64,000 nucleotides of DNA from Symploca sp. SIO1C2 (GTDB lineage: Bacteria; Cyanobacteriota; Cyanobacteriia; Cyanobacteriales; Coleofasciculaceae). The stretch is from the NCBI GenBank assembly GCA_010672925.1, contig JAAHFP010000001.1, forward strand, positions 124,001 through 188,000, read 5' to 3'. Positions 37,295 to 45,945 of this stretch are shown here, piece by piece (within the stretch, counting starts at the first letter, position 1; every line of letters begins with the position of its first letter). A program made the position numbers and the translations under genes. The notes below the pieces were generated by a model, which ran no database searches, was not told the origin of the DNA, and saw nothing but the letters and a program-made list of their open reading frames with translations.

Positions 37295-37621
37295 TATTTT
37301 GGGGCAATCAATTCGATTTTTTGGAAATTGAAAAAATCTTGCTATCGTAGGATATACTTTTATTTCTCCCTGATGGCAGCAATTAATGTGGTGCAAACTA
37401 GGGAAACTAAAAAATTATCTCAAAAATCTCGGAATTTAAGTTTTTGTAGTTGTATTAATGATTAATAGACATATCCTATATTAGAGAATCTGGCCAATGA
37501 ATACGAGGCATAATAGAAACAGTAGGTGTGGCTTATATTGAAAAAAACACTACTAGAGCTAGATAGATTCCAAGGGTGCTATCGGGTATTTGGAGCAACT
37601 GGATTTGGATAAGAACTAAAC

Positions 37622-38371
37622 ATGACCCACCGTCGTATTGTTATTGGTGACGTACATGGTCACTACGGCACCCTGATGACCTTATTAGAAGCGATTGCCC
37701 CTACTAGTGAAGATCGGGTTTATTTTCTGGGGGACTTAATTGACAGAGGGCCTCAAAGTGCTCAGGTAGTAGACTTTGTGATGAAAAGCTCCCACCCTTG
37801 TCTCTTGGGTAACCATGAGCAAATGGTACTAGATATTCTAGGTCAAGAAGAAATCTATGGCCCAGCGCTGCAAGCTTGGCTCTCTAGTGGTGGTCATACT
37901 ACTATCAATAGTTATGGAGAAGCTGGTGTACGGCAAGACCATCTAGATTGGATGCGGAAACTACCAATCTATCTCGATTTGGGAGACACTTGGTTAGTAC
38001 ATGCAGGGGTTCATCCTCGGATTGCTTTCGAGAAACAAACCTCTGAGCAATTTTGCTGGATTCGCAATGAGTTTCATAGTATCGAGAAACCTTACTTCCC
38101 TGATAAGTTGATTATCACAGGCCATACTATTACTTTTACTCTACCGGGAGTAAATCCTGGAGAAATTGCTCAGGGACGCGGCTGGCTAGATATTGATACT
38201 GGTGCTTACCATCCTAAAAGTGGCTGGATGACTGGCTTAGATATCACCAACTCTATAGTTTATCAAGTAAACACCTACGAGCCTCTCATGCGCAAATTAC
38301 CCCTAGAAGAAGTAGTAGTGACGGTAGAACCTGCAAAGATTTCCCGTCGGCGTCCGATGCTATTTTCTTGA
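37622..38371 (+). CDS. PPP-family serine/threonine protein phosphatase
   Basis: 249 aa. The metallophosphoesterase signature is complete: [10 protein letters not shown] (residues 8-17), [10 protein letters not shown] (37-46), LLGNHEQM (about 61) and later VHAGVHP and GHTITF. Two metal ions are expected in the active site. Size and motif spacing match the bacterial PrpA/PphA-like branch of eukaryotic-type PPP phosphatases (or diadenosine tetraphosphatase ApaH-like proteins, which share these motifs). It starts with ATG at 37622 and ends directly in a GGGAATT heptamer array. Target proteins are unknown. Confidence 0.85.
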   Translation: MTHRRIVIGDVHGHYGTLMTLLEAIAPTSEDRVYFLGDLIDRGPQSAQVVDFVMKSSHPCLLGNHEQMVLDILGQEEIYGPALQAWLSSGGHTTINSYGEAGVRQDHLDWMRKLPIYLDLGDTWLVHAGVHPRIAFEKQTSEQFCWIRNEFHSIEKPYFPDKLIITGHTITFTLPGVNPGEIAQGRGWLDIDTGAYHPKSGWMTGLDITNSIVYQVNTYEPLMRKLPLEEVVVTVEPAKISRRRPMLFS

Positions 38372-38374
38372 ATT

Positions 38375-38530
38375 GGGGAATTGGGAATTGGGAATTGGGA
38401 ATTGGGAATTGGGAATTGGGAATTGGGAATGGAGACTTAGAACTTCAGCTCCCTCAGCTTCCTCAGCTTCCTCAGCTTCCTCAGCTTCCTCAGCTCCCTC
38501 AGCTCCCTCAGCTCCCTCAGCTCTTTTCTT
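38375..38530. repeat. GGGAATT heptamers and CAGCTTCCT 9-mers
   Basis: Seven or so AATTGGG heptamers (38375-38428) are followed by nine CAGCTCCCT/CAGCTTCCT 9-nt units (38446-38523). The 9-mers are the same family found in frame within tpsB. Confidence 0.85.
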
Positions 38531-38562
38531 TGGAAGTCCCCTGTCTCCTTGTTCCCTGCTCC

Positions 38563-39420
38563 CTATCTCCTTAACAGAGGACGGATTTGGTTTCGGTAAG
38601 CAATCTCATCTAAGCCATCGCCAACCAAAGCAGTCTGCGGATCAATAGCTTGCTCTAGGGCATTAATGCGTTGAGGTGTTGCTGGGTGAGTACTTAAAAA
38701 CTCTGGTACAGAGCGTCCAATTTTGAGGAGTTTTTCCATAAAGCTTATACTCCCATAGGGAGCATAGCCTGCCCTGACTAAGTTTTCTAATCCCAACTTA
38801 TCTGCCTCGAATTCGTGTTGACGACTTTTGGGGCGTCGGAGGGCTAGGTCTACCCCTAGTTGAATGGCTACATTCTGGTCTAAACCGGCAGCTGCGCTTA
38901 AACCATTAGCAATTGCTGCTTCCTTCATTTGCTTGATCGAATGACGTGCAACGATATGAGCAATTTCATGAGCCATTACACTGGCTACCTCTGCTTCGTT
39001 ATCTGCTTCTGTGAGCAAACCAGTATTCATGTAAACGAAGCCTCCCATCGTGGCAAAAGCATTAATGCTGGAATCATCAACTACCTGAAATGTATAGGGA
39101 ATATCAGGTCTTTCGCTAACTTCTGCTAGTCGTTGACCAATTTGGTTAATATAGCGATTAACTTGCTGATTGCGATTGAGTCGGATTTCTCGCCTAACTA
39201 ATTGCTGATTGATCTGCTTACCTAGCTGCACTTCTTGGTTATCGGAAATATTGGACATCTGGATAATCTGAATCCCTCGCAGCAGTAATTCAAATAAGGG
39301 AATACCGTGGCTGACTTGCGGTGTTGCTACCACAAGGCTCACCGCTGTAAACAAGGATATTAGAGGGTATAGCAGCAAGCGACGATAAGAACGAGAAAGT
39401 GAGGAAAACGGATTCAACAT
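38563..39420 (-). CDS. M48-family metalloprotease, secreted or membrane-associated
   Basis: 285 aa from the ATG at 39420 ([20 protein letters not shown]), which gives a normal signal/anchor ([15 protein letters not shown]). A longer in-frame start at 39492 adds 24 residues that would spoil it. The zinc site is [17 protein letters not shown] (HExxH), with the third ligand in [11 protein letters not shown]. The upstream part has [13 protein letters not shown] and [13 protein letters not shown], usual for BepA/LoiP-like M48 proteases. [12 protein letters not shown] near the C terminus is the conserved family tail. It probably takes part in periplasmic or outer-membrane protein quality control. 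Confidence 0.9.
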   Translation of the reverse strand: MLNPFSSLSRSYRRLLLYPLISLFTAVSLVVATPQVSHGIPLFELLLRGIQIIQMSNISDNQEVQLGKQINQQLVRREIRLNRNQQVNRYINQIGQRLAEVSERPDIPYTFQVVDDSSINAFATMGGFVYMNTGLLTEADNEAEVASVMAHEIAHIVARHSIKQMKEAAIANGLSAAAGLDQNVAIQLGVDLALRRPKSRQHEFEADKLGLENLVRAGYAPYGSISFMEKLLKIGRSVPEFLSTHPATPQRINALEQAIDPQTALVGDGLDEIAYRNQIRPLLRR

Positions 39421-39717
39421 AGCTAATACGATTAAGATATCTGTATGAGAGAAAAAAGTAAAAAACTTTTCAATAATAGTGTCCGGATGCACTGAAACGT
39501 TAGACGTTATTTTGGGGCTTTAAGTTGCCATAACTGCCCAATCTAACCTTCCATCCCTTGAAGGAATAGGCTTCAGTGCCACATTCGGTGAGTTCTTAAC
39601 ATCTATTCAAAGATGATCAACCCTAGATTAGTCTATATTTTATAAGAGAGAGGTCAGCCTCTTAACTCCGAACTCACCTGACTCTGGGTGTGAGGCTTCT
39701 AGGGGTAAAAAGTAAAA

Positions 39718-40164
39718 ATGAACAAAATTCAAGCTCAAGCAGCAAAAGTTGGCAAAATCCTATTCAGTGCAGACACCTGGGCAGCTTACAAAAAAGCGAT
39801 TGTCCTAAGTTGGAATCTGCTCAAGGAATCGGCTAGGCTGATTTGGTTAATTATCTGCCTAGGGATTTTCGTTGTTGCCTGGTTGTGGACTAATTCTCTC
39901 CAAGTAGCTCAGGATCTGCAATCATGGTATGCCGGTGTGGAAGAGCCCAAGGCAGATCACTTATTAGATGCAGCGGGCAAGGAACTTTTGTTAGCGGGAA
40001 GTACAGGAGCAGCTTTAGCCCTTACCCATGCGAAGAATCAGCTGGGAATTGAGGAGGAACCGGAAGCTATAGAAATTCAGGCAATTGCTCCAGAAGTTCC
40101 TCCTTTAGCCGCAAAGCAGCATTTTGTAGAAGAAACACCACAGCAATCTTATCCTCAAACTTAA
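39718..40164 (+). CDS. Small membrane protein of unknown function
   Basis: 148 aa. A basic amphipathic N terminus (KIQAQAAKVGKILFSADTWA) precedes one transmembrane helix (LIWLIICLGIFVVAWLWT, about residues 41-58). A cytosolic or periplasmic tail follows, with an Ala/Leu-rich helix near 85-105 and an acidic Pro-rich end. It has good coding character and an ATG start. I recognise no family. It is monocistronic and divergent from the M48 protease gene. Confidence 0.55.
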   Translation: MNKIQAQAAKVGKILFSADTWAAYKKAIVLSWNLLKESARLIWLIICLGIFVVAWLWTNSLQVAQDLQSWYAGVEEPKADHLLDAAGKELLLAGSTGAALALTHAKNQLGIEEEPEAIEIQAIAPEVPPLAAKQHFVEETPQQSYPQT

Positions 40165-40400
40165 ATAAGGTTTTTGAAGCCCCCCAGCCCCCAATTCTGG
40201 GGGAGCCCGGATTCAAAGTCCCCCGTGGAAACAAGAGCGTAGCATCCTCTGGCTTCCCCCTTTCAAAGGGGGACGGGAGGGGGATTCAAGGGGGATTTAG
40301 GGGGCATTCAGCAGCTGAAATATATTACGCAATATTTCGCCACCAGCATCGCGCAGCGTAACGCACCGCATCTTTCCAATCCTGACAATTTCATAAATAG
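40165..40400. repeat. C-rich/G-rich palindromic dispersed repeat
   Basis: CCCCCAATTCTGGGGG (about 40184-40203) and CCCCCTTTCAAAGGGGG (about 40256-40272) can each form hairpins, followed by AGGGGGATTCAAGGGGGATT. Then GCGCAGCGTAACGC (40351-40364) is another short palindrome. This is a common cyanobacterial intergenic repeat type. Confidence 0.6.
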
Positions 40401-40625
40401 ATGAATAGTGGGTATATCCTAATTAGCTTGTTTACTATGTCTTACTTGCCACCCTCTCAAACACCAGACACTTCAATTCCACTGTGGCTGGCAGCTAGTT
40501 TAGCTGTATCTTCCCTGGTTGTTGCCGTTGTGTTTGCTTTCGGATTTGCTTATAGCCAGAGTGAGTACCAACCGCCTTCATTAAACTCTCACAGCATATT
40601 TGCTATTTCTCTACCCAAAACCTGA
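40401..40625 (+). CDS. Possible small membrane protein
   Basis: 74 aa, or 62 aa if it starts at the internal ATG at 40437 (MSYLPPSQTPDTSIPLWLAA). One strong transmembrane helix (LAASLAVSSLVVAVVFAFGF) is followed by AYSQSEYQPPS. An intrinsic-terminator-like hairpin lies 60 nt after the stop, supporting real transcription. No family was recognised and no ribosome-binding site is obvious. Confidence 0.4.
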   Translation: MNSGYILISLFTMSYLPPSQTPDTSIPLWLAASLAVSSLVVAVVFAFGFAYSQSEYQPPSLNSHSIFAISLPKT

Positions 40626-40688
40626 TAGTTATGCCTCAAACTAGTAATAGTTGCAATCCTACACTACAGGTAATTCTTTCAATTATAG

Positions 40689-40711
40689 CCCTCAGCTTGT
40701 TTGGCTGGGGG
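40689..40711 (+). terminator. Intrinsic-terminator-like hairpin
   Basis: CCCTCAGC (40689-40696) pairs with GCTGGGGG (40704-40711), one G-T wobble, around TTGTTTG; TTCTTGTTATAGCATTTTAT follows. It lies just downstream of the small membrane ORF at 40401-40625. Confidence 0.55.
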
Positions 40712-40930
40712 TTCTTGTTATAGCATTTTATACCTCTTTTGTCGTACCACTATTAACCTATTTTTTGAGTGCGATCGCTACCCCATTAATCATTAAGGCT
40801 GTTGGAAGATAACAGCGTCTATACTTATTAAATGTAGACCAACTACAGAAAGTGTCAATTGCTTGGTTCTATTCTCACTTTGCCAGCAAACACACATTTA
40901 ATTTTTTTCTTCAGGGTACAAAAAATATCT

Positions 40931-41215
40931 AGCGCAGTGCAGTGGAAATAACCCAAAGCGTGCAAAAAGGTTAAAAAGTTTATTCAACTCAGATCTTGCA
41001 CCATTCTCAACTAGCTCCAAAATCGCCGTGGAATTAATTCCACGGCTAATAGCCCAAGTCCACTCAAGTGGACTGAAATCCTTGTGTAGTCGTCTTTAGA
41101 CGACTTTAGCTATAAGCCAGGGGTTTGAACCCCTGGCGGGTTACCGAGAATGGTGCAAGATCTCAGTTCAAGCTTTCTTACCTCCTGCCTCCTGCCTCCT
41201 GCCTTCAAATCACTA
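40931..41215. repeat. Dispersed repeat, copy C, interrupted by an inserted element
   Basis: The left part, AGTGCAGTGGAAATAACCC then GCAAAAAGGTTAAAAAGTTT, and the right part, CAAGCTTTCTTACCTCCTGC with heptamers, are the two halves of the repeat seen whole at 15491-15617 and 19994-20083. Here they are separated by a 179-bp insertion. Confidence 0.75.
40988..41166. mobile_element. 179-bp MITE-like palindromic element with TIRs and target duplication
   Basis: The ends match as inverted repeats at 20 of 21 positions: CTCAGATCTTGCACC... at 40988-41008 and its complement at 41146-41166. TTCAA flanks both sides (40983-40987 and 41167-41171), a 5-bp target duplication. Inside are four consecutive hairpins: CCGTGGAATTAATTCCACGG, AGTCCACTCAAGTGGACT, AGTCGTCTTTAGACGACT and GCCAGGGGTTTGAACCCCTG. 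It has no ORF, so it would depend on a transposase elsewhere. Confidence 0.8.
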
Positions 41216-41247
41216 ACTGCTCTCTCCTTCCAATAACCGTCAAATCT

Positions 41248-42447
41248 ATGTATACGGATCAGTTTTACTCGAAATTACTGAGTGATGATACCTTTTGTCG
41301 AGTAGTTACGAGTAGTAATCGCTTTGTCTCTGTGCCTAAAGACTGGTATATCATTATCACAGATATTGTTGGTTCTACCAAGGCAATTGAAGCTGGACGC
41401 TACAAGGATGTCAACCTACTAGGTGCTTGCTCGATTATTGCGGTACTCAATGTTGCGGGAAATCTGGAAATCCCTTTTATCTTTGGTGGAGATGGTGCTT
41501 CCATCTTAATTCCTCCGACACTTTTTACTCCAGCCCAGCAAGCTTTATTAGGAACACAAAGACTCGCTCAGGAAGAATTTGGACTGCAATTAAGGGTAGG
41601 TATTATTCCCGTAGATGTTGTCACTACTCATGGTTATGATGTAAAAATAGCCAAATTTCATGTCTCTGACAACTATCAACAGGCATTATTTACTGGGGGC
41701 GGTTTAACCTATGCCGAACAACTAATCAAAAATCCCCTTACTACCAAAACTTATCAGCTCAAAAATCTCGGTTTGTGTCCCTACGTTGATTTTTCTGGAT
41801 TGAAATGTCCCTGGAAAGATATTCCTAGTCCCCAGGAAGAAATAGTCAGCTTGATTGTGGTAGCTAATTCTGGACTTCAGGAAGATGGAAGCCAGATTTA
41901 CCAGGAAGTTTTAAAGCGAATTCACCAATACTATGGTAATCCGCAAAATTTTCATCCAGTTACCCCACGAAATCTCAATCTAGCCTTTGGCAACAAAAAT
42001 TTGTCTCCGGTTGCCAAGATTAAGTCAAATTCTAAAAACTACTTCAAGAGACAGTTAGCTTTATTAGGCAATCAACTAGAGAATTTCATCACATTTTTGT
42101 TAATGAAATTCAAACTCAAAGTAGGAGAAATAGATGGCCAATTAATTAAACCTCAAATAGTTGCTGATACGGATTACCTCAAGTTTGATGATACCTTGAG
42201 AATGGTCATATCTGGTAATGCTTCCCAAAGACAAAAACTGACTTCCTATCTTGAAGCAAGCTATAAGATGGGCAAATTAGTCTATGGTTTACATGTATCT
42301 GACCGGGTACTAATGACTTGTCTAGTTTCTGAACAAAATGGTCGTCGCCACATTGCTTTTGTTGATGGGGCAGATGGTGGTTATGCTTTAGCTGCTAAAG
42401 CGATGAAGCAAAGGCGTAAGTTGCTCCAAAATCAGGCAATTAATTAG
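41248..42447 (+). CDS. DUF3095-family protein (adenylate/guanylate cyclase-like fold)
   Basis: 399 aa from the ATG at 41248 (MYTDQFYSKLLSDDTFCRVV); the longer frame upstream runs into the inserted repeat element. The first half shows a class III cyclase-like core: IIITDIVGSTKAIEAGRYKD (metal-binding Asp, DIVGSTKAIE) and IPFIFGGDGASILIPP (GGDGA). These match the DUF3095 family found in cyanobacteria and proteobacteria. C-terminal DRVLMTCLVSEQNGRRHIAF is also conserved. Cyclase activity has not been shown for the family as far as I know, so function is open. Membrane segments are absent. Confidence 0.8.
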   Translation: MYTDQFYSKLLSDDTFCRVVTSSNRFVSVPKDWYIIITDIVGSTKAIEAGRYKDVNLLGACSIIAVLNVAGNLEIPFIFGGDGASILIPPTLFTPAQQALLGTQRLAQEEFGLQLRVGIIPVDVVTTHGYDVKIAKFHVSDNYQQALFTGGGLTYAEQLIKNPLTTKTYQLKNLGLCPYVDFSGLKCPWKDIPSPQEEIVSLIVVANSGLQEDGSQIYQEVLKRIHQYYGNPQNFHPVTPRNLNLAFGNKNLSPVAKIKSNSKNYFKRQLALLGNQLENFITFLLMKFKLKVGEIDGQLIKPQIVADTDYLKFDDTLRMVISGNASQRQKLTSYLEASYKMGKLVYGLHVSDRVLMTCLVSEQNGRRHIAFVDGADGGYALAAKAMKQRRKLLQNQAIN

Positions 42448-42534
42448 GTGGTAGGTGGTAGGTGGTAGGTGGTGGGTGTCAGGTGTTAGGTTTTAAACCA
42501 AATTAATTATCCATGATTAATTATCCATTATCCA
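42448..42534. repeat. GGTGGTA and TATCCAT heptamer arrays
   Basis: Four to five GGTGGTA-type units (42448-42474) and four TATCCAT units (42508-42540) in the convergent gap between the DUF3095 gene and the oxidoreductase gene; the second array reaches the oxidoreductase stop codon. Confidence 0.8.
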
Positions 42535-43503
42535 TTATCCATTAATAACTACTTTGCCCTTATGTTTCCCTCTTCCGAAATACTGGATCATTTCGGGAAC
42601 TTCACTTAACCTGTAGGGACCATCTAACACAGGTTTAATACCACCAGCTTGGAAAAGTTTATTGATGTAATCCAAGTCTTTGTTTGGTTGGAGATTAACC
42701 AGAGAAACTCTCTTTTTACTGAACAGATGAATAATTGGTTTAGAGAATAACACTTGAAACAGACGAGGGGTGTCTCCCCCAACGGTTACATAGGTTCCCT
42801 GGGGATTGAGTACACGCAGATATTGGAAGATAGAGCGATTTGTCTTTGTATCTAAAATCAAGTCGTACTTTTCCTGACTCTGTGTAAAATCTTTTTGGGT
42901 GTAATCTATCGTTTGTACAAATCCGACTGAGTGCATCATATCGAATTTATCTGAGCTATCCACTCCAGTCACATCAATAGCTCCCATAGATTTGGCAATC
43001 TGTACCCCCAACGTACCAACACCACCACCAGCACCATTAATCAAGACTTTTTGTCCAGGCTGAAGCTGCCCTTCCTCAAGCAAACCTTGTAGTGCTAGCA
43101 TTGCAGCATGGGGAAGCGCTGCGGCTTCAACAAATGACATACATTCAGGCTTCAAGGCTAAAGCCGTTTCCGGTACACAGACATACTCAGCAAACCCACC
43201 AAAACCACATTCAGAAATATCTCCATAGACCATATCCCCTGGTTGAAACTGCTGGACATTATGACCTACTTCTTCAATTTGCCCAGCAATTTCAGCTCCA
43301 GGAATCTGAATTTTTGGCTTGAGTAGCCCACATAATAGACGTATATAAAATGGCGTCCCTCGCATCAGACACCAGTCCCAATCATTAATCGCTGTGGCAT
43401 GAATTTTGACTAAAACCTCGCCTTCTTTCGGTTTGGGTTTTTCTACATCTTGAAGCTTAAGCACATCTGCTGAACCATACTTTGTTAAAACAATTGCTTT
43501 CAT
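42535..43503 (-). CDS. NAD(P)-dependent quinone oxidoreductase-like MDR protein (zinc-free)
   Basis: 322 aa. The N-terminal GroES-like domain is MKAIVLTKYGSADVLKLQDV with the usual VLVKIHATAIN and GAEIAGQIEEVG. The cofactor domain has VLINGAGGGVGTLGVQIAKS, the NADP-binding turn of quinone oxidoreductases. The paired Cys of zinc alcohol dehydrogenases are absent, placing it with QOR-like enzymes. It ends RGKHKGKVVING, a typical tail. It reduces quinones or enones with NADPH; the exact substrate is unknown. It lies downstream of the DUF6326-like gene on the same strand, and divergent from an AraC-type regulator that may control both. Confidence 0.88.
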   Translation of the reverse strand: MKAIVLTKYGSADVLKLQDVEKPKPKEGEVLVKIHATAINDWDWCLMRGTPFYIRLLCGLLKPKIQIPGAEIAGQIEEVGHNVQQFQPGDMVYGDISECGFGGFAEYVCVPETALALKPECMSFVEAAALPHAAMLALQGLLEEGQLQPGQKVLINGAGGGVGTLGVQIAKSMGAIDVTGVDSSDKFDMMHSVGFVQTIDYTQKDFTQSQEKYDLILDTKTNRSIFQYLRVLNPQGTYVTVGGDTPRLFQVLFSKPIIHLFSKKRVSLVNLQPNKDLDYINKLFQAGGIKPVLDGPYRLSEVPEMIQYFGRGKHKGKVVING

Positions 43504-43590
43504 AAATTTCTATCCAAATTGCGTATTCAATAGCTGATATAGACGCTTCTAGCAGAAGTAATTAACCATTAGCCATTACATTAGCCATTA

Positions 43591-43701
43591 TTAATTAATG
43601 AACCTTCGCATTCTGTAGTTATAGCTTGCCAAAAACGTTTCACATCTTGGGGCGGTAGATTTACCGCCACCAGCGTTGCCAAATACTGCAACTCTATTCA
43701 T
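43591..43701 (-). pseudogene. Remnant of a P-loop ATPase/kinase gene
   Basis: The ATG at 43701 overlaps the stop of the preceding gene (TCAT at 43698-43701 on the plus strand, i.e. ATGA) and follows GGAGAGAAAT. The product starts MNRVAVFGNAGGGKSTAPRC: a Walker A motif of the adenylate-kinase-like 'topology modulation' type. It then leaves any recognisable family and stops after 36 codons. In the next frame the same DNA reads LPPQDVKRFWQAITTECEGS, which looks like the C terminus of another protein. The gene appears to be a deletion junction between two former genes. Confidence 0.6.
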
Positions 43702-44129
43702 ATTTCTCTCCTCTTTTGTGGCTGAGGCCATTTCCATACAAATCTCAAAATGATCAGCATTGTCACCACTTCCACTGATGCAAAAAATACGTAGGAGGGA
43801 GGTGTACTGTCCCCAAGTGAGGGCATTAAGGCAGGGAATACAACCCATAGAATAGTAAGAGGAACAGCAATAAAATGTACCCAGCGATTTGCTTTATAAG
43901 CCAATATCTGGGAAAGCAAAACCATTGAGATAGGAATTTCCATGAGTACTGCAAATAGCAACACCGCACTACTCGTCAGCTGCTGACTAATGTGCTCTAA
44001 GAATTCCAGATATCCAGGGCGTAACATTCCCAGAATGTCAGCATAGACCATGTTTAAGAGCACAAAAATCCACGCCGTTGAAAGCAGTGTCTTTCTCTGT
44101 CTATCCACTATTCCTGTATTTGATTGCAT
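43698..44129 (-). CDS. Four-helix membrane protein, DUF6326-like
   Basis: 143 aa with four transmembrane segments: STAWIFVLLNMVYADILGML; SSAVLLFAVLMEIPISMVLL; WVHFIAVPLTILWVVFPALM; and SYVFFASVEVVTMLIILRFV. The sequence resembles the DUF6326 family (from memory), which often lies near AraC regulators. Its stop overlaps the start of the truncated P-loop gene (ATGA), so an operon once existed here. It is divergent from the AraC-type regulator at 44349. No function is known. Confidence 0.65.
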   Translation of the reverse strand: MQSNTGIVDRQRKTLLSTAWIFVLLNMVYADILGMLRPGYLEFLEHISQQLTSSAVLLFAVLMEIPISMVLLSQILAYKANRWVHFIAVPLTILWVVFPALMPSLGDSTPPSYVFFASVEVVTMLIILRFVWKWPQPQKRREI

Positions 44130-44348
44130 TTTTTGTTGACACCTTGAATCTATGTGCTTGTTTCAATTTAGTGAAATACTTGATGCTAGACTATCCAATT
44201 CTGGTGAAACTAGCACGATCTTGCGATCGCTCCCAAAAGAGTCAGGCAATATAAAGATAGTATTTGGAATCGTAGCCAGCTCAGCTGAGGAGTATAAAAT
44301 TAGGGTTTAGGGTTGTCAAAGTGGGGTAAAACAGCCTAGAGCTACGCT

Positions 44349-45230
44349 ATGTCAAATCCTTTATTATCAACACTTCAAACCTGTGATTCAGCACCTGAAT
44401 GGTATATCACACGGCAATGGGGGCCTTTAGGAATTCTCTACTGTCGTCATACTTGTCACTATGAAACAGGTGCTGATCAACTCTATTTCCAGGATGAACA
44501 TACTCTAGGATTATTCCTATCACCCCGTCCTTTCCGATTTTCTCATCAGCAAGAAAACCACACTGCTGCTGGATTTTACAGCAAAGGTGATTTGTTGATT
44601 ACCCCTGCCGATACTCCTCTGTTGACTCATGCCGATGGGAATGTCGAAATTGTCCAAATTCGCCTAAAAGATGATTTTGTACGGACGGTTGCTGAAGAGG
44701 CACTGTCTCACAATAGTGATTGCCTTGAACTACTGCCCACATTTCAAACTCGTGCTCCTCAGATTGAGTCCATCATCATGATGTTACTCACAGAATTACA
44801 GCAGGAATGGTGCGGCAACCAACTATATATTGATTCTTTAGCAAATGTATTAGCCATCAATTTACTTCGCAACCATACCAAGACCCAACCACAGATACCT
44901 CTATATAAGGGTGGTTTACCTCAGCGTCAACTCCTGAAAGTCCTAGACTACATTGATGCTTACTTAAATCAGGAAGTTACCCTTGGCGACTTAGCCCAAC
45001 AGGTAGATATGAGCCAGTTTCATTTCGGTCGTTTATTTAAGCAATCTCTGGGGATATCCCCTTACCAATACTTACTTGAGCAACGGATAGAAAGAGCAAA
45101 GCAATTACTCAAACAAACTGATCAGCCGATTGTGAATATAGCTCTTGATTGTGGTTTTAGCAGCCATAGTCATTTAAACCGAAAATTTCGACAATTGACA
45201 GGAATGACACCAAAAGCGTATCGAAGATAA
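44349..45230 (+). CDS. AraC-family transcriptional regulator
   Basis: 293 aa. The C-terminal 100 residues hold two helix-turn-helix motifs (VTLGDLAQQVDMSQFHFGRL; PIVNIALDCGFSSHSHLNRK) and the AraC signature ending FRQLTGMTPKAYRR. The N-terminal 180 residues form a cupin-like sensor domain without a recognisable ligand site (ADTPLLTHADGNVEIVQIRL). It is divergent from the DUF6326-like/oxidoreductase group across a 219-bp gap that contains a HIP1 site near 44223; control of that group is a reasonable inference. Ligand unknown. Confidence 0.88.
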   Translation: MSNPLLSTLQTCDSAPEWYITRQWGPLGILYCRHTCHYETGADQLYFQDEHTLGLFLSPRPFRFSHQQENHTAAGFYSKGDLLITPADTPLLTHADGNVEIVQIRLKDDFVRTVAEEALSHNSDCLELLPTFQTRAPQIESIIMMLLTELQQEWCGNQLYIDSLANVLAINLLRNHTKTQPQIPLYKGGLPQRQLLKVLDYIDAYLNQEVTLGDLAQQVDMSQFHFGRLFKQSLGISPYQYLLEQRIERAKQLLKQTDQPIVNIALDCGFSSHSHLNRKFRQLTGMTPKAYRR

Positions 45231-45241
45231 CGTGTGTTTTG

Positions 45242-45586
45242 TTACTTTTCTTCTGGGGTTGGAAGTAGGGGAGTAATGTATTCTAGAAGTTCAGGGATAA
45301 ACTTTTTGACCACTTGCCACACTAAATCAAGATTTACTTCATCATAGTCATGAACCAATCTATCTCGCATTCCGGCAATTTGTCGCCACTGGATTTCTGG
45401 ATGAGATTTACGAAAATCATTTGATAGCCTTTTAACCACTTCTCCGATAATTGTAATTTCGTATAAGACGGCCAATTGGGTTCTTTCGTCCCCATAAAAA
45501 TCGACTTCTGTCATCGTTTCGGTCAACCGGAGAATAGTCTGACAAAGTTTGGCTAAATCAAGCAGGTAGGAGTTGTCACGATTCAT
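45242..45586 (-). CDS. hepT: HepT-like HEPN-domain ribonuclease toxin (DUF86)
   Basis: 114 aa. The HEPN motif RDRLVHDYDEVNLDLVW (about residues 83-99) contains the R-x4-H core of DUF86 toxins. In the known pairs the HepT RNase is silenced by AMPylation by its MntA partner. The gene overlaps the end of mntA by 11 nt, with mntA first, as usual. The toxin degrades RNA when free. Confidence 0.88.
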   Translation of the reverse strand: MNRDNSYLLDLAKLCQTILRLTETMTEVDFYGDERTQLAVLYEITIIGEVVKRLSNDFRKSHPEIQWRQIAGMRDRLVHDYDEVNLDLVWQVVKKFIPELLEYITPLLPTPEEK

Positions 45587-45908
45587 ATATAATAATAGCA
45601 GTATCTAAAATGTTTTGGCGGCGCATCCAATTATGGCTCTTTTCAATAGAGCGTTTTTCAATAAGATCTACTTTACGTCCAATTTTGTCTTCAAGTTGGT
45701 ATTGGATGCTGACTAAATCCATTAAGCTGAGTTTGATTTGGGGGTCAAAGACGACAAGGAAATCAATGTCGCTTGTCTTAGTGAAATCCTCTCGGATAAC
45801 AGAACCAAATACTGATAATTCTTGGATCTGGTTTTGTTGGCAGAAATTGATAAATTCTTCCCTATTAACGTTAAGTCTGTCTTGGATTTTTTGATTCATG
45901 GTTGACAT
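45576..45908 (-). CDS. mntA: MntA-like minimal nucleotidyltransferase antitoxin
   Basis: 110 aa. The nucleotidyltransferase signature LSVFGSVIREDFTKTSDIDF, then LVVF, shows GS and the Asp-x-Asp (SDIDF) metal-binding pair. MntA transfers AMP to the Tyr of HepT and so neutralises it. The first ATG at 45908 and a second at 45899 are both possible. It forms a bicistronic toxin-antitoxin module with hepT (11-nt overlap). Confidence 0.88.
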   Translation of the reverse strand: MSTMNQKIQDRLNVNREEFINFCQQNQIQELSVFGSVIREDFTKTSDIDFLVVFDPQIKLSLMDLVSIQYQLEDKIGRKVDLIEKRSIEKSHNWMRRQNILDTAIIIYES

Positions 45909-45945
45909 CTACTAATCAATTTATCTTGGCTTTTCAGAGTCTAAA

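Noticed and set aside
40631..40723. 30-aa ORF MPQTSNSCNPTLQVILSIIA, membrane-like
   Set aside because: It is read through a terminator-like hairpin (40689-40711) and lacks a ribosome-binding site.
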